A stretch of 64,000 nucleotides of DNA, from positions 28,629,554 through 28,693,553 of the forward strand of contig NC_090282.1 of NCBI RefSeq assembly GCF_037392515.1. The letters are read 5' to 3'. The notes beneath the pieces were generated by a model that was given only the letters and a program-made list of their open reading frames with translations, searched no databases and was not told the origin of the DNA. Of the stretch, positions 1 through 12,730 are shown in pieces. Made by a program: the position numbers and the translations under genes. The stretch's first letter is position 1; every line of letters begins with the position of its first letter. Source of the stretch: Haliotis asinina (lineage: Eukaryota; Mollusca; Gastropoda; Lepetellida; Haliotidae).

Positions 1-2171
1 CGTACTGCATTTATCTGAAGCCAGAACAATTACGTTGTGTAAATGCCAGCTTACCAGACATCCTGTTTTACTGAATTACCTGACTTCACACAAACTTGCT
101 ACATTTCCTGTTTGCCGAATAATTTGCATGCCAGAATTTGAATCTATCAGATATTTATCTAGACAAGCGAAATGGCTGACATTCAGTTCCATGTCTGGAA
201 CTGATGTCAATAAAAGTTCCCAGAGTGACATTGAATCTTTTCCCATTTGTGTGAATACTGTACAAACTGTTATAGTGGCTTTGTGGAGGTATCTTGCGCT
301 TTACTGGTAATGTGACCAATAAAGAGTAACAGGCATTATGGGTATCCAAAAAGATCCCATTTTTGCGAGAATGATCATTTGTGCTTCAGTTTTCCCTGAC
401 CAAGTCTTTTTAGTTCTAACTAAATACCTGTCTCTGTTTCTCTAACATACACTGATGTGATTGACAGGTATTGAACATGATACGATGATTTATGTAGGTG
501 TCTGTCTCAGTAGTCTTTGTAATGTAGATCAAACTGATGGGAAATGTTGTTTTTCTTGTTTTACACACACGATGATTACGTTGGCGGTAATTGCTTTCTA
601 TTCAACAAGATAAGCTGGTCTCTTTCAGTTCAATTTGAAACATCTGTTACATTTTGTTAGAGATTGTGAACAGAGCTTTTTTAAAACGGCATTTGATTTT
701 CACTTTCTGGGAAAGGCCTTTCATTTGTAAAAGATGTTGAAAATATACAGGATTTGTAAAATATCTTTAATTACACCTTGACAAAATACCAATATTTTTA
801 CTATTCATATGTGAAATACAAGTATGCCAGTGAACATCCTCAAACACATGCAGTAAGTTAGTGAGTAATGGTGTGTGATAGGAAGAAATATTAACAAGCA
901 AGCCAGGGTGACACTTGCTGTAGAAAAGTCATTGAATGTGCTGAAGATACATGTATCAACTCTGTGTCTGCGGTATAGTGTTATTTACATGGTATTTTTG
1001 TATCAAATTCAACTATTATATTAATGTGATCTGTACCCAGTTTGGAATGGCTGCTGGGCATGACAGACAAATGGATAGGATGTCAGTCTGGTTGATGGTG
1101 TAACAGAATGGGTTGTTGCTCTTTGAGTTGATCTTGCATTGTGTGGTCCACATCTGAATATTTGCAAGCCACCATCATATCAGAATTATTACTGAATGTG
1201 ATATAAAACAGCAAACAAATAGATAAAATGACTAATTACACTAAGAATATCAACAAGATCAGTCCTTTGCATTCAAAATGAACATGATATGTTTTATTGG
1301 GAAAGGTGGTTGACCTTCACATCATCATGATGGTGCTGCAAAATCAGCTGTCTTGTTCCATTTCATGACAGCCTCTCAGCAAATTTCCCTTGGTGTAGAG
1401 TTTGATTTAAACCATAGCACCATTGACCCCATAGGTGTGAGCTTCACAAATGGCCACAAATGAGTTAACATGAAAGTCGTCAGGTTGAGTCTGGTCAGGA
1501 TTTTAGGATAACTCTCAGGACGCACTCGACATATTCTGTCTGTAAATCCATTATCCTCTGGACAATGCTGAGGAGAGTTCTTCAGCCTGGAATTAGGAGA
1601 TTCATTGGCAGGGAAATAGCACTCATCATGTGCTCATTAAGACTGCAGGGAAATGTTAGCTAATGGGATGTCTGCTTCTATTGTTATAGATTAAAAATAT
1701 GGTAGAATCAGGGTTGTCTTAGGAACTGTATCATGTGTCCATACAGTTGTATTTGTATGCATGGTCCATGCTGTTATTTCAAGAGGAACTACACAAGATG
1801 TTTGTAAAGCAAATTAGGTTACCATTTCAACATCGTTATGGCATTAGCAGACGTGAAAAAATTCTGTGGATTTCTGGCATTTTTGTTTCATTTTGAAAGT
1901 TTGAACGGTGTCATTCTACAGTAAAAGACTCCTAGCTAAATTTTCAGTGTTTTTCTTTTTTAGTGTGTGCTTTGTCATTCTGATGTTTGTAATAGGTTAT
2001 TGGGCCAGAGATGGCACAGTAGACTAAGGGACCACAATTAGCTTTGCAAAGTTCCTGTTGGTTCCCATAACAAGGCCAGACGTTTATGAGAGTTTCTAGG
2101 TTTGTCTACATGTGGTTTTCAGGGGGAATTGTGGAAGATGTGCGTCATGTGTCTTCATTGGTTTTAGGGCC

Positions 2172-2283
2172 CTGGGCCTAGATTTTCAAAGCTCTCTTAG
2201 GGCTAAGATAGTCGTAAGTGCCATACATTAACATTAATTTACGACTATCTTAGTGCTAGGAGAGCTTCGAAAATCTGGGTCCA
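2172..2283. repeat. Palindromic mini-element, copy 1
   Basis: About 110 bp forming a near-perfect inverted repeat: the left arm contains AGCTCTCTTAG-GCTAAGATAGTCGTAA and the right arm carries its reverse complement, separated by about 20 bp. A second copy of the same palindrome sits at 61238-61349, which shows that it is a dispersed element and not a local hairpin. It has no coding capacity, so it is best described as a MITE or foldback element. I could not define a target-site duplication. Confidence 0.7.
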
Positions 2284-2707
2284 GATGGCTATGGTGCAAC
2301 AGTTCACTGTGCATAGTTGCAGGCAGCCTGCTTTCCGATTTTGATGTTTTGTTTGAATAAGAAAGGCTGCAACAGAGGGAAATTTAGATGCACAACTAGT
2401 CTCTGAAATGAACATATTTTACTGAAAAAATATTCACAGTGAAAAAGTGATAATGTAATGATGTGGAGCCTAGAGACTTTCTTCATATTCCTGAAGCTAA
2501 GGAAATCTAGACTTGTGTGGGCTTTCTTGGAAATATTTGCTTCAGGGTCCCTGTATGACAGACTAAGGGAAATTGGGTAGAGCTGATAGGCGTGACCCAG
2601 TTTCCCCCAGGCAAGGGACTATATGCACATGCTCTGCATATGCTACCTGTCTTGTGAAGAACACATAATTCATACCGACAACCAGTCACATTCTTCACAG
2701 CGATCCT

Positions 2708-2773
2708 TCATGGCCTAATGGATAAAACCACCAGGCCAGGAAGGGAAGGGTTGCTGGTTCAAAACCAGACATC
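2708..2773 (+). repeat. tRNA-Arg-like SINE head or tRNA relic
   Basis: The string TGGCCTAATGGATAA matches the D-arm/A-box region of eukaryotic tRNA-Arg, and GGTTCAAAACC about 40 bp downstream fits a degenerate B box. The anticodon stem and acceptor pairing are not preserved, so this is a relic or the head of a tRNA-derived SINE and not a working tRNA. Confidence 0.45.
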
Positions 2774-3459
2774 AACACAATATAGTGGAAGTTTTCAGTA
2801 AGGTGATATTTTACAATCGTTTTCAAACATTGTTCAGTTCAAAAGTCAAGGGTTATTCCTCCTAAAATCCTTTGGCAATTCTTCAGAAAATCATGGGGAT
2901 ACAGTGAATTCCGCAGAAAATACCCAGGATTTCTTGGAGAAATACCGTGAAAGTGCCTGAATAGGTTTAGTCAGCAAAAGAAGAACATGGCAAGACAATA
3001 GGGTGACATCACTAGAGGTTATATGGGGGTTTGAATCCTGGTTTCAGCACCATTCATTTGAGTTTTATAAAAAGTGGAAACGTCTGAGAGTAGCATCACT
3101 TTGTGTTGAGCTTTTATACTGTGATACAACTTGAATTCTGTTTAAAGTGTCATTCACTTGCTCACCCACCTACCCACTCACTTACTCCCACAGGATTTCA
3201 TGATCTTGATGTCGATGATGTTCAGTTTGATTTGGAATCAAATTTCAAGTGGTAACAAGCTGATTTCAGGCTGGCAGTTTGTTAAGCGACTTATTTTGGA
3301 GAAAACCTGTAGTTGTTCTACTGGATTAGTGGCTGTGTGTAAAAGCCTGCATGGTGTTTCAGAATCAGTGATTACATTTTCTTATAAACAGCTCTGTAGT
3401 AAAGAGCCTGGTACCTGATTGCTATGTCTGACATGTCTAATATGTGATTGTCCTTGCAG

Positions 3460-3610
3460 ACTGCGCAGTAGAAGAAGAAAGGCCAGAAAGTATGGAATCA
3501 TCACAACACCAGCATCGGATCTAGAGATGGCGCCACTGGGACAAGGCGATGATGACGATGATGATGAAGATATGACAGTGTTTGAAATGAATGGGAAGAG
3601 ACTCCGATAG
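3460..3610 (+). CDS. FAM174-family membrane protein, last coding exon (partial gene)
   Basis: Acceptor tccttgcag ends at 3459; the exon supplies the third base of a split codon and then about 49 codons to the TAG at 3608-3610. It encodes a basic RSRRRKARKYG stretch followed by ITTPASDLEMAPLGQ, a run of six Asp, and TVFEMN. Human FAM174A/B end with the same order: basic juxtamembrane residues, a YGV(L/I) motif, a ME-x-x-PL-x-Q motif, an acidic run and a TLFD-like motif. This is therefore the cytosolic tail of a single-pass type I membrane protein; FAM174B is linked in the literature to the Golgi. The signal peptide and membrane segment are not in the window. The family call is from recognised sequence pattern, and I cannot choose between the A and B paralogues (molluscs may have a single gene). 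Confidence 0.75.
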
Positions 3611-6227
3611 ATATTGGTAATGCATTTATTCAAATATGAAGTGTGAATTTTTTTTTAAACCCAGGAAATTAAAGTGCTTGTATGATTTCGGAAAATATTA
3701 TTTCTTACCTTGTGTCATACTGTCAAGGTGTGACATGATTACAATTATGAAGAAAAATCTGAAAATGTATGGTTTGACTGTTTTTGTTTTTGTTTGTCTT
3801 ATGTCGTGTATGCATACATCAGTATCACATTTTGTATACTTTTGTCTCATTCGGAATGTTGGTCTTAATTATTCTTTTTCAAGAAATTGGGATTTGTCAC
3901 AATTGATGGGATTTTGTTTTGGGCTAACTCCAAGTACATATAATTCAATCTCAAAATTTCTTTCCTTGACTAGAATCATACACTAGCTAACTTTTTTGAA
4001 GTGTGGATTCTATAATTTGAAAATTACTCACAGTATTTGATAAATTTCCATTTTTGAAAATATATTGTCTCAGAACTTTCTGAAATAGTTAATTTGAAAG
4101 GTTTTTAATAATGAATACACAGGTTTTCAAGATATATACTGTCAAGGTCCATTGTTCAATGCTGTGTATTTTATCTGTAGTGATGCAAGCAAGATGACTA
4201 TCAGCCTGAGTTGTATAATTCAGTAATAATTCTGTGTTTACAAGTGAAACGGATAGATATTGTATTCAGTTGTTAGTATGGTGTTTTTGTATTCCTATGG
4301 TAATTATGAGAAAATTGTGAGAAATTATTTTAACACACAAATAATATTTACATGATGAAATGATGATGATTGTGCTCAGCTGAGTGCAGAGATGCCAACC
4401 TACGATTTTATTATTGTCACTACAGATATTAGAGTTTAAACTACATGAATGATTGCACTAGAAATTCTACAAAATACAAAGAAAATTCATTTAATTCGGA
4501 TGCATAAACAAAAACACATTTTCATCGATTTCATACATTTTTGCCGAAAAAAGACAAAAGAAGAAATGTAATGCTCATAATTTGAAAAATCTGGTGTTCG
4601 AGATATGTGAAATTGAAGTTTTCTCTTGGTATTGTGTCATATTATCTTCCTCAGAATCCATCATGAATTTAGTTGTCTGCTAATTTTATGATCAGACTAC
4701 TCATTTTGATCCTAGAAAATAATATTTGCAACACTTTGGGGTTGCATCTCTGTGAGTGCAACTCCCATACTTCAGTACAACAGCTTACAACTGTTGTAGC
4801 ACTACAGGCATAATGGAGCACTGCTTCCGTGTGAGAGAGGAAATCAATCTGACATTTGTTTCAGCAGCTCCATCTGTGGACTGATGCTGTGATGCTGCTG
4901 TGGATGTGCATGACGATGAGGAGACTCAGTCCTAATGGCTGGTGGAGAAACTCACCAGTACAGGAAGTGGATGAACTGTATCTTCTTAGCTGTCTCGGGC
5001 ATTGAACATTATGCATTCGACCATCACTACTGTGCTTCAAATGTGTGAATTTGGGATTTAAAGAGGCACTCTCAGTTCCATGTGTTGTCAACAAATGTTT
5101 TTCTGAAGTGATAATTGAACATTGGGATATCTGGGGCTCAGAGGCGATACAATGTTGCACGACTGACGTCCATATGAGATTATGACAGCACGTGTCTGTT
5201 ACGTTGTAAAGGTGCAAAATCAGTTTGCCAAAAATGATTTCTGTCTCAGACCTATTTGATTCCAAGTTGTAACTTTCATACCCTCTACAAAGATATGCAG
5301 TAGACCTGTCTTTGTGGTTGAGAACAGATTAATTGAAAACACATCAGTACTCAAGATAAGGGTCCTCTGCTTCAGTATCAGTTTCAAATTGTAAAGGTGA
5401 GCCTAGACCATCATTTCACTATGATCTGTATTTGAATCAAACATGCTTTGATGTCCGGGAAATATGGAACAACAAATATGGATGTATACCTTTAACTCTC
5501 TTCCTGAAGTTGGCTCTGCTTGTGCCTCTTTAACTTACTGTGAGAACTGAAATGTAGTGAAAAGCTTCAGCAAAAACCATGTTCTGACTATATATATGCT
5601 AGTACTAGAATGTTCTGGTACAGATATTATGAAGATCATAGATGTACATGTCAGAAGTCATAAACTTTGATAAAGAAATCAATATTATGTACATTGCTAT
5701 TTAATATGTTCTGTTTAATATTGATTTTGTTTAGTTCTCAAATTCAAGAAACTGATGATTAGATGAAGCTTACATCTGTACTCAGTGCAAACCAAATATT
5801 CTGGACAGTGTTACCAGCAAAAATCATCAAGAAATCAAATATCAGATTACCCAATCATGGTTTAGAGCAGTGTCCTTTTAATCATGTATTGCATTAAATC
5901 ATTCTTCCAGAAAGAGATGTTTGTACTAACAAGGTCCATATTAATGAGGAGCCACTGTAAATGCTAGTTGTATGCTTGTTGAGGATGTGTAATAGTGATG
6001 CAGTGTGATGGTCAGCTTGAAGTAGTTGTCGGGAAGCAGTCTTGTGGTATTTTTGAGCCATACGGTATTGCGACAAGGTGTCACTCTTCATTACTGATGG
6101 ATGGGGAAAATGATGACACACATCACCCTAGGCCTGTCTGTCGTAATCACTTTACAACATAATTGACAGCATCACAAAGTCTTTCTCCACACTGATTGTA
6201 ACCCATGTTTTGCTGTGACCTTGGGTA

Positions 6228-6338
6228 TTACAATGCAGGGTTTCACATGGTATTATGCGTGAACCTCATGTCTGGTGTCCTGCATTGTGGTATTGCTGGA
6301 ATATTGCTAAAAGCAGTGTAAAACCCAACTCACTCATT
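6228..6338 (+). repeat. tRNA-derived SINE family A, 3' part
   Basis: Contains a 'TGTCTGGTGTCCTGCATTG' body followed by the tail TATTGCTGGAATATTGC, TAAAAGCAGTGTAAAACCC and AACTCACTCATTC. The same body and tail recur at 26222-26343 and 26514-26695, which defines the family. The tRNA head is missing or degraded in this copy. Confidence 0.6.
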
Positions 6339-8964
6339 CATGTTTGTGATGTCTGTCCACAGACTGCATGGTACTGACTGGGTTATTTACAGAACGATGT
6401 CACATACCTGGAATATTAGTGAGTGGGCATTAACCCCGGCCCCCAAAATAGATTCAGAGGGGCTGGAGAGATAAATCTCATACATAAACATTTCTGAAGT
6501 ACACGTGTATTTCTTTACGACTTACCTGACTGGTGTTTTGTGTTTACAGTTTCCTACTACCAACAGTGTTTAGCATAGATAGCCTCCCTCATCCATATAC
6601 TCATCATGATAACAGATGTGGAATTTTGTGTAGTGTTAATTATATAGTGATAAAATTTGCAATATTGTTTTATTATCTAACTAACCTTGAGTTTTAAATA
6701 TTTGATCTTCTGTTATAGTTAGTATTTATTGAAGTTGAATATTTTTTGTCTTTGTAATTGATGATATATGATTACATTTTGCTCCTTAATACCTTACAGA
6801 TTTAACATCAACTTGTGATAAAAATGTTGTATAGATATATACATGTTCATTCAGTTACATTGCATAACTTATGTTCATTGATTGAATTTAGTTTTTTTAA
6901 GGTAATTACTAATACTGTTTATATTATTCTGGATTCCTTAACTATATGTAGTAAGTGTTTGGTATTTGTAACAAAGTTGTTCTATTTGCTTTTTGACTGA
7001 GACATGAATCTCATTCAAGAGGGCAAAAATATTTTCTATAATGGGAAAAAGTAGTCTGAAGTGTAGAGATGGTATCACAAATTTGTTTTGGATTGAATAT
7101 CTGAGAGAAAAAAAAATTGTAAATATCCCTATATTTTTTTCATACCAGTAATACAAGTGTCTATTTTTGCTCAAAACATTCCATGCAGGTATCTGCAGTG
7201 TTGTGATGTTGGTAGAACTCTTGCACTTAGGTAAGATATGTAGCTCACCGCTGTAGCTGTTGTCCCAGCAACCGTGGTCTTCCTGTTCCAAGATGCTGTA
7301 CATTGGCAAGTAGTGATGTAAGATGTTATGGTTTGTTGCTTAGGAAATTTGATAGCATTCTGTATAAGTTACACTTTGAATTGCTTACAATTAACTTGTA
7401 TTATATGTTCTAAATGAGGAATATCTTTTCAGGGATGTGACATAAGGTGTGTATTTTCTATTGGCAAAAGTGTGAATTAGGTTAAACAGATTTGTTTCTT
7501 TTTGAGGGCATGAAATTAACAATGTATTTTTGTGAAAAAGGATGTTTGTGCATTTGGTATTGCTTGTTGCGTAATAGCCAGCAGTATGTGGCAGAACAGT
7601 TAATGGAAACGTATAGCAAGGGAGGCAACTCCAACTAAAATTGAAAGTATTCTTGTTTCATGTGTAAACAAAAATATTCATGCTCAACATTTTATTGTTG
7701 GTCAGATTAACTACCAAATCCTCCATGTTCTCCTTGTTAAGCCAACAGCATATTAACAATCTTGGCTTATGTCCTTTTTAGTAGGTAGTGTGTAGCAAGT
7801 GCATCACCATGACAATACTGCCTGTTTTGTTATCAGTAGAGTAGAGACATGTTTCCTTGGCAGTTCTTTTGTTTAAGAGCAGAAAAAATATTCCATCAAC
7901 ACACCAAGCTAATGTATTGCGCATATTTTGAATCATCTCGATTTCCATGTTGAAGATATGACTTTTAATAATCACTTACACTGTATTAAGAAGTATAGTA
8001 CTAAATTACTAGGATTTGATGCGCGCAGTTATCCATGGGGAAATAATGTAACTACCTCTTTGATTAAACCAAACAAAAGGCTACGTGAAACATCTGTCCT
8101 ATCTCCGTATTAGAATGTGTTGATCTGATTGGTACACTTAAATACCATGGATCCTGTATGGAGAGAAATTAATTTCTGAATGGGAATCCATCACACCATG
8201 CAACAAAGCAAAAAGTGTTTTGTTTTCAAGTACATGGAAGTCCTATGACACAGATCAAGTTTACCTTGACTCAGTCAAACAGCAGTTTTCCATCAATTTG
8301 TCTTAATTCCTTTACAGTGGCAAACTAGAACATGCCAGTAAGGTATTTTATGCTAGCAGTATCACTTTGGGAATATATGGCTTGTTTCTCTCGTCAAGTT
8401 TTATGTACCATTTACCTTCATCAAATGTCATGACTTTTGTGTAAAATCAAATGACGTAGAATTGTATAAGCCATTGGAAAAAATATGTGATTCTTCCACA
8501 GTGCAAGCCTTGACTCCAATAATGGTTTACAGATACATGAATACTTCCAGAACCCATGTAGAATGTATCCCAGATTAAAGCTTTATCATACCGTTCATAG
8601 TACCATTTGACATTCATCGTAGATAGTTGCTCAATGTGATCATTTCATTTTCTTCATATTTATTTTTCTGGTCAGTTCTTGGATCAGTTCAGCGACTGGT
8701 TCATCACTGATGCCTACAAGTGCCAGCATACATGTGCTCACAGCCCATGAGGCTTTTTATGATACACCAGTGATGAAAGGGAGGGGCCCTCTCCTAGTGA
8801 AGTGTTCTATTTGAGTTGTTCTGATATGACAATCCTTTTGTTTAACTTATTTATTTCTTTTGGAACTAAATCTTTTGACTTGACTTGCTTGACTGTTTAA
8901 CACAGTAAACAACTTGTTTGGACTGGGAATAGGTTCTGATCTATCACATCTATCGAATTGTGTA

Positions 8965-9065
8965 TGTTTAGCCCAATTGGTAGTGTGTTTGCTGTTCCCA
9001 CAGTCAGTCTGGGTTCAATCCCATCTTAGTATCCCCTCCTGTGATATATTGTTATTACTGGAAAT
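8965..9065 (+). repeat. tRNA-derived SINE head (family A type)
   Basis: TTTAGCCCAATTGGTAGTG fits an A box and GGGTTCAATCCC fits a B box about 35 bp later, the spacing of a tRNA-type internal Pol III promoter. It is followed by a short 'CCCCTCCTGTGATAT' stretch like the family A body and then decays. No functional tRNA cloverleaf is expected. Confidence 0.55.
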
Positions 9066-10757
9066 AAAACAATGAAAAGAATATATTTTTTTCTAATTAT
9101 TACTGGAAATGACGTGTATACCTGGCTCACTAACATACTAACATTACATTACTAAAAAAAAATGTGAAAAAATGTATTTTGAAATCTGATAAATATCTAA
9201 ACATTATATTTAAGGTGCTATTTTGAGCAGATCAAGAAATCCAAAAGCTCCACATTTCTATGTGTTTTTGTGTTGATATCAGACAGATTCTCTCTTTGAT
9301 TGTTTTTTTTATCGAGGTAAAGGTATTGTATTAAGCAGTTGCTGTGAAGATGTCGTGATGAGAAGGTTGGCATACAGCTTGACAGAGGTGTGGTTGGTCA
9401 GTCTCCCAACCAGTACGGTGTATATTACGTACAAGTATTATTCGTGGCATAATGGCTATTATCGTCCTGAGTGCAATCAAGTATTCGTGTGTTGCTTTTT
9501 TTTAACTATCCTTCCATATAGACAAAAGTGCATGTGATGTTATCAAGATATGTTCAGTTTCTTTTTACACAATGCATTATTAGAGACAGAATCATGGGAT
9601 GCAGACATTCTTCTTAAAATCCTACTCTAAATATATTATGGTGCATTCAGTACTATCATATAACTAATCTGTCTTGGTCTTCTTGTATTCTAACCCTGCC
9701 TGTTCATAACAGTACACACCAGGCATTTTGATTTCTACCTTGGTTAGTTGGAGAGTAGTTAAATCTAGCTGATGTGTAATGTAAATTATCTGTTCTTTGG
9801 ATTTCATGTGCACCCACCCCCAAAAAGTGTTAGAAATAGTAAACCTAACGTCAGAATGAATGCTTGCAGTCAGAATTAAGTGCAAACAACAGTGATTTAT
9901 GATGTTATAGTCCTATTTTGTCAATTACAAGGCATGTATATCACACAACCAACCACATGTAGGGGTCATCCTGTGGGTTCCTGGGGTCAGTTCAGAAATG
10001 ACCCATCCCAGCCTAAGTGAGAGAGTGTTCTAAATCTTTTTTTTATTTTTCCCCAAGAATCAGGTAATTTAACTTTTGATACAATCCAATGCACGCTCAT
10101 TTCAGTTCCATGTTTTATTGTTTCGTTGTTACTTGAAAATACTGACACCAAAGTAAGGTGTGTTGGATAATCTCCCTCACTACACACTGGAGTATCAGAC
10201 ACACACCATCAGAAACAATGAACTTACCTGGATGTTCTGTTCAAATATATAAATATATAAATCAGTTTTCTTTCATTAGCTTTTGAATGTTGAATTCAAA
10301 GGAATGAATAACTGATACATAAAAATGTTCCTTGCAATGTTGTAGATTGGATTTTATGTTTAATATAACTTGTTCTTGACAGTTATCTCTGAAAAACTGA
10401 ACTTGTTTACATTTTCACGCGGAACAGTTTCCATGATGCTGTTGTAAGGTACGTCTTTGTTACTTTGAAAACCATCAAGCATTGTTTTAACAATTATGTC
10501 ATATTAACATAGTTCGGTTGGTATATTTGGCTGTAATCTTGAGAAAATCCATAAGTGATAATTAAGGTGGCGAAAGTTTGTGAACAATATGTTTACAATC
10601 TTCCTTGACTGCATTGTTTCTTCTTGTTTATGTATATTGTAACCAACCTTTTTTATGTATTAAAGGCATAAATCTGTATTTTCATTGTTTAAATTTTTGT
10701 TCATGTACACAAGACCACAAGACACTTGATGTGGTGTCATCTGAGAGACAACATAAG

Positions 10758-10886
10758 TTATCACATGGTGTCGAGGGAAATACAGGGTTTTATCAGTCCC
10801 GAATAAAGTTGTATTCCCCGAGCAGGAGAATACAACCTTATTTGGGACTGATAAAACCCTGTATTTCCCTCGACACAATGTGATAA
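10758..10886. repeat. Long foldback hairpin element
   Basis: Two arms of about 60 bp are inverted copies of each other (both contain GTGTCGAGGGAAATACAGGG and TTTTATCAGTCCC) with a loop of only about six bases. Mismatches are few, so the palindrome is young or maintained. About 170 bp downstream (around 11060-11095) lies a shorter inverted pair, GTAGCGGGAG / CTCCCGCTTGC, which may belong to the same element. It has no coding content. Confidence 0.7.
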
Positions 10887-12059
10887 TGCATTTATCTAGC
10901 TGAATGTTTTCACCAAATCAAAACAAAACAACATGCATCGAATCGACTTGCTGCCATGTTGATTGTTTGACCCCAATGCACCACACGTTACTTAAGGCTT
11001 GTCGATGCACGCTTTTGTCACTTCGCATCGTAACCGAGGCGTAGCGGGGTGATTGACTTTCGTAGCGGGAGAACACGACTTTTATACTCCCGCTTGCGGA
11101 TCTTGATGGATGTACATGGTATTTTCTCAGAGTCATGTGGACCTATCAAACCTCGACATTCTTACATGAGGCTAGATAAAGAAACATTGAAGAAGCTATT
11201 CACTTCAAAAGCCAATACACCTGGTTATTTCATTAGAAATTCATGTGAAAAGACAGAATAAAACTTCACCAGAAATATCACATGCATGTACTTTATATGA
11301 AACCTGAGTCGGATTGACTACTTCCAGATGTCAGTCTGGTGTACAACTCAGTGCAAATCACAACTCGTGGTATCATCATGTTGAACTTGCTAAATACCTG
11401 ACTCTGACACTGGTGTTAATGTGGACTTCTCCCTGAATGTATTCCAAACATAAAATATGTCCAAAATAAGTTGTGTGGAATTCACCAATTGTACAAAGTA
11501 AGCTGTCGCCAATTTGAAGATACTGGGTACGACAGTGCACGAGATCACTTTAACAACAGTTTGAAAATGGTCGAAAGGGTTGTGTCAACCTTAAGGATGA
11601 GGTCAAAAAAGGTTGAGGTCAAGATCAAGTGGTGTCTGCATAATCCCTCAGTGTAGGTGGTCACCAAATTTGAACTCATAGGATACACCAGTTAATATTA
11701 GCTAATCAGCTAACGAGCATTGGGACGGACAGATGGTGCTAAATGCATAGTCACCTGTTATGTGTTGCAGCAGGGGACAATTAAATGCATTATATAGAAT
11801 GACATTTCAGCCATTCATGACCAACCTAACATCTTGCATTCATTAGTTGGAAAAGAGACATTGGAACGAGCTGTGATGTTGAAAACCTTGTCAGAATCTC
11901 GTAACATGGGAAGACTGCTTATATCATTCGAAGCATTATAATGAACCCATTCTTCTGAATTCGATTAAAAAAAAATAACTAACCTAAAGTGACTACAAAG
12001 AGGCATGTATCACACTGAGCCACCTAAATATGTATCCAAGGATGTTGCTGGGATAGCTG

Positions 12060-12262
12060 CCTTTAAATTACCCATGTCCATCAGTGGGTCCACAGTTCTA
12101 CTCAGCGACCAAATACAAAACTATCTAATAGTTCGGATGAACGTCACAAAATTCCAGCAATATGAAAGTGTAGGGCTTCATACATTGTACATACGTGGGG
12201 AATCGACCCAGGTCCTCGGCATGAACGAACACTTAAACCACATGGCTACCCCACTCCGTCCT
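12060..12262 (-). repeat. tRNA-derived SINE family A
   Basis: Read on the minus strand from 12262, the copy begins with an A box (TAGCCATGTGGTTTAAG) and a B box (GGGTCGATTCCC), then 'TGAAGCCC' and a 'CATATTGCTGGAATTTTG' tail region. This is the head-to-tail order of family A. Confidence 0.6.
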
Positions 12263-12654
12263 TGAACTTCTCGACACAGTAAGTCCATTTCCAAATATAG
12301 CAAGCTTAATATTCCCAAAGTATTATCCCTACTTCGAGTCCACCTATCTTTCCCATGTTTCGGCCTTTGAAGATATGTGACAGTGCCACCTGTTGGACAT
12401 AGCAGGCTAACCATTTCATCAACAGCAGACATCACTATTTCATGGTTATTTGTAGACACATGTTCAATGTACAGTCCGAATCACGAAACTCATAGCTTCA
12501 TGCAGAGATGCACTTGGAAAGAGTCTTGTGTGGATGATTTTTTTAAGTCACACTAGGAGTTGAAGGTAAGTATCTAGCAGCTAACAATTTGCCATGTCAT
12601 TTCAGTGTACTTTTGATTTGAAGGAACAAAACAAACGATGATTTAAAACATTTT

Positions 12655-12660
12655 TTTATT
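12655..12660 (-). terminator. RPL4 poly(A) signal
   Basis: On the minus strand AATAAA lies 71-76 bp downstream of the RPL4 stop codon at 12731. Cleavage is then expected at about 12635-12645, giving a short 3'UTR as is usual for ribosomal protein genes. Confidence 0.65.
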
Positions 12661-12730
12661 CTCAACACTGCTTACAGGGCCAAAGTAAGGGGATTTACAT
12701 TCTGGCTGCCCTTAGCATTTATGGTTGAGC

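Larger units (their letters stand above)
1..3459. other. Intron/upstream DNA before FAM174 last exon
   Basis: No exon could be recognised here. The last FAM174 exon begins at 3460 with an intron acceptor, so at least the adjacent part is intron of that gene; the signal peptide and transmembrane exons of the family are not visible and must lie upstream of the window. The stretch holds a palindromic mini-element (2172-2283) and a tRNA-Arg-like relic (2708-2773). A second tRNA B-box-like string sits near 3030. Otherwise AT-rich sequence with no supported feature. Confidence 0.5.
3611..12640. other. 3'UTR plus intergenic DNA, no convincing gene
   Basis: The beginning is FAM174 3'UTR; an ATTAAA at about 3669 is an early candidate polyadenylation signal but the true end is unclear. 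The rest separates the plus-strand FAM174 from the minus-strand RPL4, so the two genes converge. Open frames here (the longest is 134 codons at 4861-5265, minus) show no recognisable domain, no splice-site framing and AT-rich composition. Repeats inside are listed separately: SINE pieces near 6228, 8965 and 12060, and a long hairpin at 10758. Confidence 0.5.

Noticed and set aside
4861-5265. 134-codon minus-strand frame between FAM174 and RPL4
   Set aside because: No domain, signal peptide or splice framing is seen and composition is like the surroundings; most likely chance.
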